Positions 59,690 through 64,000 of a DNA stretch of 64,000 bases are shown here, one piece after another. The position numbers were made by a program, and so were the translations under genes. The stretch covers positions 62,001-126,000 of the forward strand of contig CALDSK010000325.1 in NCBI GenBank assembly GCA_937911865.1, in the 5' to 3' direction. The stretch's first letter is position 1, and the number at the start of each line of letters is the position of its first letter. This DNA comes from an uncultured Synechococcus sp. GTDB taxonomy: Bacteria > Cyanobacteriota > Cyanobacteriia > Phormidesmidales > Phormidesmidaceae. The notes under the pieces were generated by a model. That model ran no database searches. It was not told the origin of the DNA and worked only from the letters and a program-made list of their open reading frames with translations.

Positions 59690-61378
59690 ATGGTTGTTTC
59701 CTTTTTCTTCCGCTTACGGCAGCTGTTTTGTCAAACCACGACCCGGCGGCGGTTCTTCCGCATCGGGCAGTATGCTGGTCTGTTCAGCCTATGCTTTTTA
59801 CTGGCAGTGGGCTGCCGGAATGGTGGGAGTGCTATCGATGATACGGTGGGCGCGGGCGATCGCGTCTCTGTGGGAACTACCCTGAGCGCTCGCACCCTCG
59901 ATCCTGCTGATTCCTATGAAATTTTTCCTGGCATTTTGCTCTACAACATGGGCGATCGCCTCTATACCTATTCGCCGGGCACCACTGATCTGGTGCCTCA
60001 GCTAGCCACTGACCTGCCCAGAATTAGTGACGACGGCCTAACCTACACCATTTCTTTGCGCGACGACGTTACTCTCCACGACGGTACGCCTTTCACTGCC
60101 GAAGTCATGGCATTTTCTATCGAACGCTTTATGGAAAATGGAGGCCGCCCAGCCTCATTACTAACGGGCAAAGTTGATACGGTTTCTGTCACAGATGGTG
60201 ATCTGGTCATCACGCTCAAGCAGCCGTTTGCAGCATTTCCTTCTCTCCTCACCTTCTCCGGTATTACCCCGGTTTCTCCTGAGGCATACGAAGTGGGGGC
60301 GGGTAGCTTTAACCCTGATAGTTTTATTGGCTCTGGGCCTTACAAGCTCGCTTCTTTTAGCAGTGATGTGATCAAGCTAGATGTCAATGAAGACTACTGG
60401 GGCGTAAAGCCTGATAACGGCGGCATTGATATTCAGGTATTTACCAGCGCTGTAAACCTTTACAACACGTTTACTTCAGGCGGTTTAGATGTGGCCTACC
60501 AAACGCTAGACCCCGACCAGATTTCTACGCTAGAAGCCGATGCGGCGAGCGAAAACTGGCAGGTGATTGAAGCGGGTTCTACGGTCGTAAACTACCTGTC
60601 GCTCAATCAAAAAATTGCGCCCTTTGATGATTTGAATGTTCGTAAAGCGGTAGCGGCAATGATGGACCGTCAGCTGATTAGCGATCGCGCCTTTAAAGGC
60701 CAGGCTGAACCGCTCTATAGCCTCATTCCCAAAAGCTTCCCCGTCTACGATCCTGTCTTTGAAGAAGCCTACGGCGATGGCAACTTTGAAGAGGCCAAAG
60801 CGTACTTAGCAGAAGCCGGAATCACAGAAGCGAATCCCCTAGAGTTTGAAATCTGGTACCCATCTGCCTCTACGCCCCGCTCGGTTGCCGCCAATACAAT
60901 TAAGCAATCAGTTGAGCAAGCGCTGCCTGGTTTGGTAAACGTGACGGTCAGCACGGCTGAGTCTGCAACCCTGTGGGAGAACGTAGAGAACGGTGCCTAC
61001 AACAGCGTGCTCTCCAACTGGTACCCTGACTACTTCGATCCTGAGAACTTTGTACAGCCCTTCTTGACCTGTGATGAAGGATCTAGCGAGACGCTTTGCA
61101 CGGTCGGCTCACCCCAAGCCAACGGTTCTTTTTACTACAGTGACAAAGCCAATCAGCTGGTCGCCGATCAAAATGCTGAGCAAGACCCCACTAAGCGAGA
61201 CGCTATCTTTGCTGATTTGCAGCAGCTGATGATTGACGATGTTCCTTACATTCCGCTGTGGCAAACAAAGGACTATGTCTTCACAACTGCAGACGTTAGC
61301 GATGTCGCGATCGAGCCCAATCAGCAATTTTTGCTATGGCAAATTGACAAAAGTGTCGCGACAGCCGCTGCTGAGTAG
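59690..61378 (+). CDS. Peptide-type ABC transporter substrate-binding lipoprotein
   Basis: About 562 residues. Twin basic region and hydrophobic segment ending in a lipobox (LFSLCFLLAVGC, Cys near residue 44), then the SBP_bac_5 fold: STLSARTLDPADSYE-like region, LTYTISLRDDVTLHDGTPFTAE, GSGPYKLASFS, FDDLNVRKAVAAMMDRQLI and VPYIPLWQTKDYV. Binds a peptide, nickel or opine-like ligand outside the membrane. ATG 59690 gives a normal signal sequence; the frame is open back to 59618 without adding lipoprotein features. Confidence 0.9.
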   Translation: MVVSFFFRLRQLFCQTTTRRRFFRIGQYAGLFSLCFLLAVGCRNGGSAIDDTVGAGDRVSVGTTLSARTLDPADSYEIFPGILLYNMGDRLYTYSPGTTDLVPQLATDLPRISDDGLTYTISLRDDVTLHDGTPFTAEVMAFSIERFMENGGRPASLLTGKVDTVSVTDGDLVITLKQPFAAFPSLLTFSGITPVSPEAYEVGAGSFNPDSFIGSGPYKLASFSSDVIKLDVNEDYWGVKPDNGGIDIQVFTSAVNLYNTFTSGGLDVAYQTLDPDQISTLEADAASENWQVIEAGSTVVNYLSLNQKIAPFDDLNVRKAVAAMMDRQLISDRAFKGQAEPLYSLIPKSFPVYDPVFEEAYGDGNFEEAKAYLAEAGITEANPLEFEIWYPSASTPRSVAANTIKQSVEQALPGLVNVTVSTAESATLWENVENGAYNSVLSNWYPDYFDPENFVQPFLTCDEGSSETLCTVGSPQANGSFYYSDKANQLVADQNAEQDPTKRDAIFADLQQLMIDDVPYIPLWQTKDYVFTTADVSDVAIEPNQQFLLWQIDKSVATAAAE

Positions 61379-61428
61379 GCGAAAGCGACCTTTAGCATCA
61401 GCGGCCTGCAAAATACCCCTCTTCATCT

Positions 61429-62454
61429 ATGTCTCGCACCAGCTCACTGCGCCTCTATGTCATCTCTCGGCTACTTCTAGCCCCTTTGATGATCTGGACT
61501 ATTTCGTCCGTTGTCTTTCTTTTATTGCGAGCCACCCCTGGCGATCCGGTAGATGCGCTTTTGGGTCCGCGCGCCCCTGAAGCCGCTAAGGCGATTATGC
61601 GTACCAAGCTAGGGCTCGACCAGTCTTTGTTCAAGCAGTACATCGACTATATTGGTCAGCTGTTTACCTTCGACCTAGGCAGTTCTTTGGCCAGCCAGGG
61701 GCAAACCGTCTGGCAAATTATTGGCGCTCATTTTCCGGCAACGGTTGAATTGACGCTCTGTGGCATGTTGATTGCTGCTGCCGTTGGACTGACGGTGGGT
61801 TCGATTGCGGCTTCACGGCCCAACACGGTGTTCGACGCTGGCGGACGTATCTTCGGTATCGTGACCTATGCGGTGCCCATGTACTGGTTTGGCATGATTT
61901 TGCAGCTAATTTTTGCGGTGCAGCTGAACTGGTTTCCTATCGGCACCCGATTTCCGCTAAGCGAGGTCCCGCCAGCTGGCCCCACAGGCCTCTATCTGTT
62001 AGATAGCCTTTTGAATTTAGACTTTTACCAGTTTGGAACAACGCTGTACTACCTGGCGCTGCCAAGCCTGACGCTAGGCGTTTTAATCAGCGGTGTGTTT
62101 GAGCGGATTGTGCGGGTAAACCTGCGGCAGACGCTAAAGGCCGACTATGTTGAGGCCGCGCGAGCTAGGGGTATTTCTGAGTTTCGGATTATCACGGCCC
62201 ATGCGCTGAAAAATGCGATGATTCCGGTCATCACAATTTTGGGATTGACGTTCGCTTCTTTGTTAGGGGGCGCGGTACTCACAGAGGTAACGTTCTCTTG
62301 GCCAGGACTGGCCAACCGGCTATATGAGGCGATTACTCAGCGCGATTATCCGGTCGTACAGGGGCTGATGGTCTTCTTTGCGGCAATCGTAGCAGTTGTA
62401 AGTATTGCTATTGATATTTTGAATGCCTATGTAGATCCGCGTATTCGCTATTAG
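61429..62454 (+). CDS. DppB-type ABC transporter permease
   Basis: 341 residues, six membrane segments. RLLLAPLMIWTISSVVFLLLRATPGDPVDALLGPRAP at the N-terminus, DYVEAARARGISEFRIITAHALKNAMIPVITILG (EAA loop) and TEVTFSWPGLANRLYEAITQRDYPVVQG. Starts 50 bp after the binding-protein gene. The second permease (DppC type) and the ATPases do not follow and must be elsewhere. Confidence 0.9.
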   Translation: MSRTSSLRLYVISRLLLAPLMIWTISSVVFLLLRATPGDPVDALLGPRAPEAAKAIMRTKLGLDQSLFKQYIDYIGQLFTFDLGSSLASQGQTVWQIIGAHFPATVELTLCGMLIAAAVGLTVGSIAASRPNTVFDAGGRIFGIVTYAVPMYWFGMILQLIFAVQLNWFPIGTRFPLSEVPPAGPTGLYLLDSLLNLDFYQFGTTLYYLALPSLTLGVLISGVFERIVRVNLRQTLKADYVEAARARGISEFRIITAHALKNAMIPVITILGLTFASLLGGAVLTEVTFSWPGLANRLYEAITQRDYPVVQGLMVFFAAIVAVVSIAIDILNAYVDPRIRY

Positions 62455-62662
62455 GTTTTAGCGGTTCTTTTTTATCGAGATAGCTGATAATGTGAATAAA
62501 TATTACTGATGTAGCGATTGCCAGATGCATTTGGCAATCGCCGACTACTTAGTTCTATATGCATCAGCGGTTTCACGTACTGGAAATGTACAGCGCTCAG
62601 TCGCAGCTCAGTCGTAAACGTATTAAGTAGCAAGCGTATAAGTAATAGGAATATTATCTGGG
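62455..62662. repeat. Gap with a partial hairpin element (copy G)
   Basis: At 62511-62561 the hairpin CGATTGCCA-gatgcatt-TGGCAATCG and a CTATATGCAT end recall hairpin 1 of the other copies, with a different stem. An 11-bp tandem pair (GCTCAGTCGCA) lies at 62595-62616. Confidence 0.5.
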
Positions 62663-63130
62663 GTGTGGGTCAGGACTTTGTCTAACGAGTTTTCTGTAAA
62701 ATCAGATGTGCCTTCTGGTGCGTCTTCAGTGGCTTTGCTGGCGCTCAAGCGTTTTGTGAGAGGCACTTTTCAGCGAGTCAGCTTAGCGTTGGTTTCGTTG
62801 ATTCTGATGCTCAACCTAACTGCCCCTACAGCGACCTCTCATCACGCTACGGCGCTCAATGTCGCAGCCCATCCGGTGCCGACGCAGCAGTTGTTCTCTT
62901 CTACTGAGGTGCCTTCTGCTGGTTCGCGTCCGTCTCATTTTCCAGCAGAGTCTGTGGCAGATACCTCAATAAATGCCTCCATGCGTGCACCTACCGACGG
63001 CTTGAACGCCTCATCGAGGCCGGTGAATTTACTGCGCTCTAGTCTGACTCATCATCGCCTGACGAGTGCGAGGCTACTGATTCCGTCTGATGCCGAACGC
63101 TCGGCGGTAGCGGCTGCGAATCATCGGTAA
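62663..63130 (+). CDS. Hypothetical exported protein
   Basis: 155 residues from a GTG at 62663 without a clear ribosome site. Residues about 35-60 form a signal-like segment (VSLALVSLILMLNLTAPTATS), the rest is Ser/Ala/Thr/Pro-rich, low in structure and ends in LLIPSDAERSAVAAANHR. Base composition fits coding sequence. No family recognised; it could be a non-gene. Confidence 0.35.
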   Translation: MWVRTLSNEFSVKSDVPSGASSVALLALKRFVRGTFQRVSLALVSLILMLNLTAPTATSHHATALNVAAHPVPTQQLFSSTEVPSAGSRPSHFPAESVADTSINASMRAPTDGLNASSRPVNLLRSSLTHHRLTSARLLIPSDAERSAVAAANHR

Positions 63131-63507
63131 CGATTCTGTCAGGCAGAATTAAGCCGCGGCGCAGTACATCGACTCAATACTTTTCTTGTTAAAAATCGTC
63201 TCTAGTGCGTCTTTCCAAGTGCATTTATCTTCGAATCTATCTGTAATGCCTCAGTGTTGTGATGCCTCAGTGCTGTAATTCCTGTTTGCTGTAATTCCTA
63301 TTTGCTGTAACTCTTTGTGCGGTCGCATGTGTAGCTGCTCAAAATAGGTCATCGCTCGCAATATGTCGCAGCTCACAGACCTAAGTCACTCATTCTGGGC
63401 CTAATACTATAGCGTTCGCAAAGAAGCGTTCGCTAAGACAGTTGCTAAATGCACTTGGCGATTGCCTGTATTAGAGTACCTTTGCTTTCTAAGGGTGGGT
63501 AAGGTTT
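63131..63507. repeat. Gap with a 5 x 16-bp tandem repeat
   Basis: Array at 63241-63320, units such as CTGTAATTCCTGTTTG. A separate 14-bp pair (AGCGTTCGC core) lies at 63411-63438, next to a weak CTATAGC. No gene. Confidence 0.8.
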
Positions 63508-63510
63508 GTG

Positions 63511-63957
63511 ATGTTATCAACAACTGCGGCCCAGATAGTTACTCGAATGGCGACTCAACTGATGGCTCGGTTACCTGGTCCGTTTTGGCTGGGAACAAGC
63601 GTCAATATGGGAGCGATCGCACTCTTCCTGATAACAGCTCATAGCGCCGCGGCCTGCGAGTTCTTCTCTATCCCTCAGCAGTACAACACGACTGAGTTTG
63701 GCGATGTGGTGGTGATTGGCTATCAGGCTGAGCGCCCTTATCGGGTAGTGGTACTTTCTGATGACCAAGACACGCTAAATGAAGTGCGCGAATGCGTTAC
63801 CGATGCATTTGCTACCCGCTCGCGCATCGGTGACTACATCCAGGTCGCTAGCTTCAGCCGCCGGTCTGATGCTGAAGTGATTCGCCGGGTGCTGCGCCGA
63901 GCCGGCTACCGCTCTCGGGTCGTTTACCGCGACAGCTGGTCGTCTGCCCGGTTCTAG
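63511..63957 (+). CDS. Secreted protein with an SPOR-like C-terminus
   Basis: 148 residues from ATG 63511 (GTG 63508 is adjacent). Signal peptide ending about residue 47 (NMGAIALFLITAHSAAA-C), then FFSIPQQYNTTEFGDVVVIGYQ, RPYRVVVLSDDQDTLNEVRECV and YIQVASFSRRSDAEVIRRVLRRAGYRSRVVYRDS. The last part has the length and pattern of an SPOR repeat, which binds denuded glycan. The Cys after the signal could be a lipobox variant. Confidence 0.65.
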   Translation: MLSTTAAQIVTRMATQLMARLPGPFWLGTSVNMGAIALFLITAHSAAACEFFSIPQQYNTTEFGDVVVIGYQAERPYRVVVLSDDQDTLNEVRECVTDAFATRSRIGDYIQVASFSRRSDAEVIRRVLRRAGYRSRVVYRDSWSSARF

Positions 63958-64000
63958 GCGGTTATAGTGAACACAATTACGTTCCTGACTCGTTAAAAAT

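Noticed and set aside
63241..63320. 16-bp repeated units as a CRISPR remnant
   Set aside because: Units are directly adjacent with no spacers.

Overview
The window is chromosomal DNA of a cyanobacterium. The octamer GCGATCGC (HIP1, a cyanobacterial hallmark) is scattered through it, for example at 229, 393 and 667. Gene content agrees: the NDH-1 subunit NdhS, precorrin reductase CobK, plant-type D-glycerate 3-kinase, ThyX instead of ThyA, a primary sigma factor with a Lys-rich N-terminus, an ABA4-like protein, a cyanobacterial LexA and several DUFs known mainly from cyanobacteria. GC content looks moderate. The genus cannot be fixed by reading, though a Leptolyngbya/Phormidesmis-like or marine filamentous relative would fit. 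I found no rRNA, tRNA, CRISPR array, insertion sequence or prophage.

Layout. 1-6.7 kb: ruvX, a DUF3727 gene, mltG and yqeG in one direction, then proB, galE and the opposed msrA. 6.9-11.6 kb: thyX, a receiver-like protein, about 1 kb without a gene, sigA, and lexA behind a good LexA box. 12-20.5 kb: a DUF3352 protein with glycerate kinase; a STAS protein convergent with ssb and a large sugar-nucleotidyltransferase/phosphomannomutase-like fusion; then a small membrane protein, a methyltransferase and cobK. 20.9-29 kb: an RsbU-type phosphatase, argH, a Uma2 nuclease, a glycosyltransferase-TPR protein, and a ComFB protein divergent from a BCCT osmolyte transporter. 29.2-39 kb: clpB, YihY, SRPBCC, O-methyltransferase, a small two-gene unit of toxin/immunity character, trhO, a histone-deacetylase-like hydrolase and a VanY peptidase.

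39.5-50.5 kb is the most distinctive block: a peptidoglycan-binding protein, a KAP-like P-loop ATPase, a 1754-residue TPR/STAND-NTPase/14xWD40 protein, three tandem AIM24-family paralogues and an M48 protease. 50.5-64 kb: DUF4336 and MmcQ genes, a His-rich nickel/cobalt exporter, a TetR/GNAT divergent pair with a symmetrical double operator, a doubly broken GNAT pseudogene, SDR and DAO oxidoreductases, a HAS-barrel-like gene with ndhS, an ABA4-like gene, part of a peptide-type ABC transporter and two exported proteins of unknown role.

Two patterns run across gene boundaries. First, a family of about 110-bp intergenic elements with ATATAGC/GCTATAT ends holds two hairpins whose stems change sequence but keep pairing (five fuller copies, two partial). 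Second, short tandem duplications (2-5 units, period mostly 13-18 bp) occur at more than fifteen places, mostly between genes and in frame where inside genes. Both deserve genome-wide counting.
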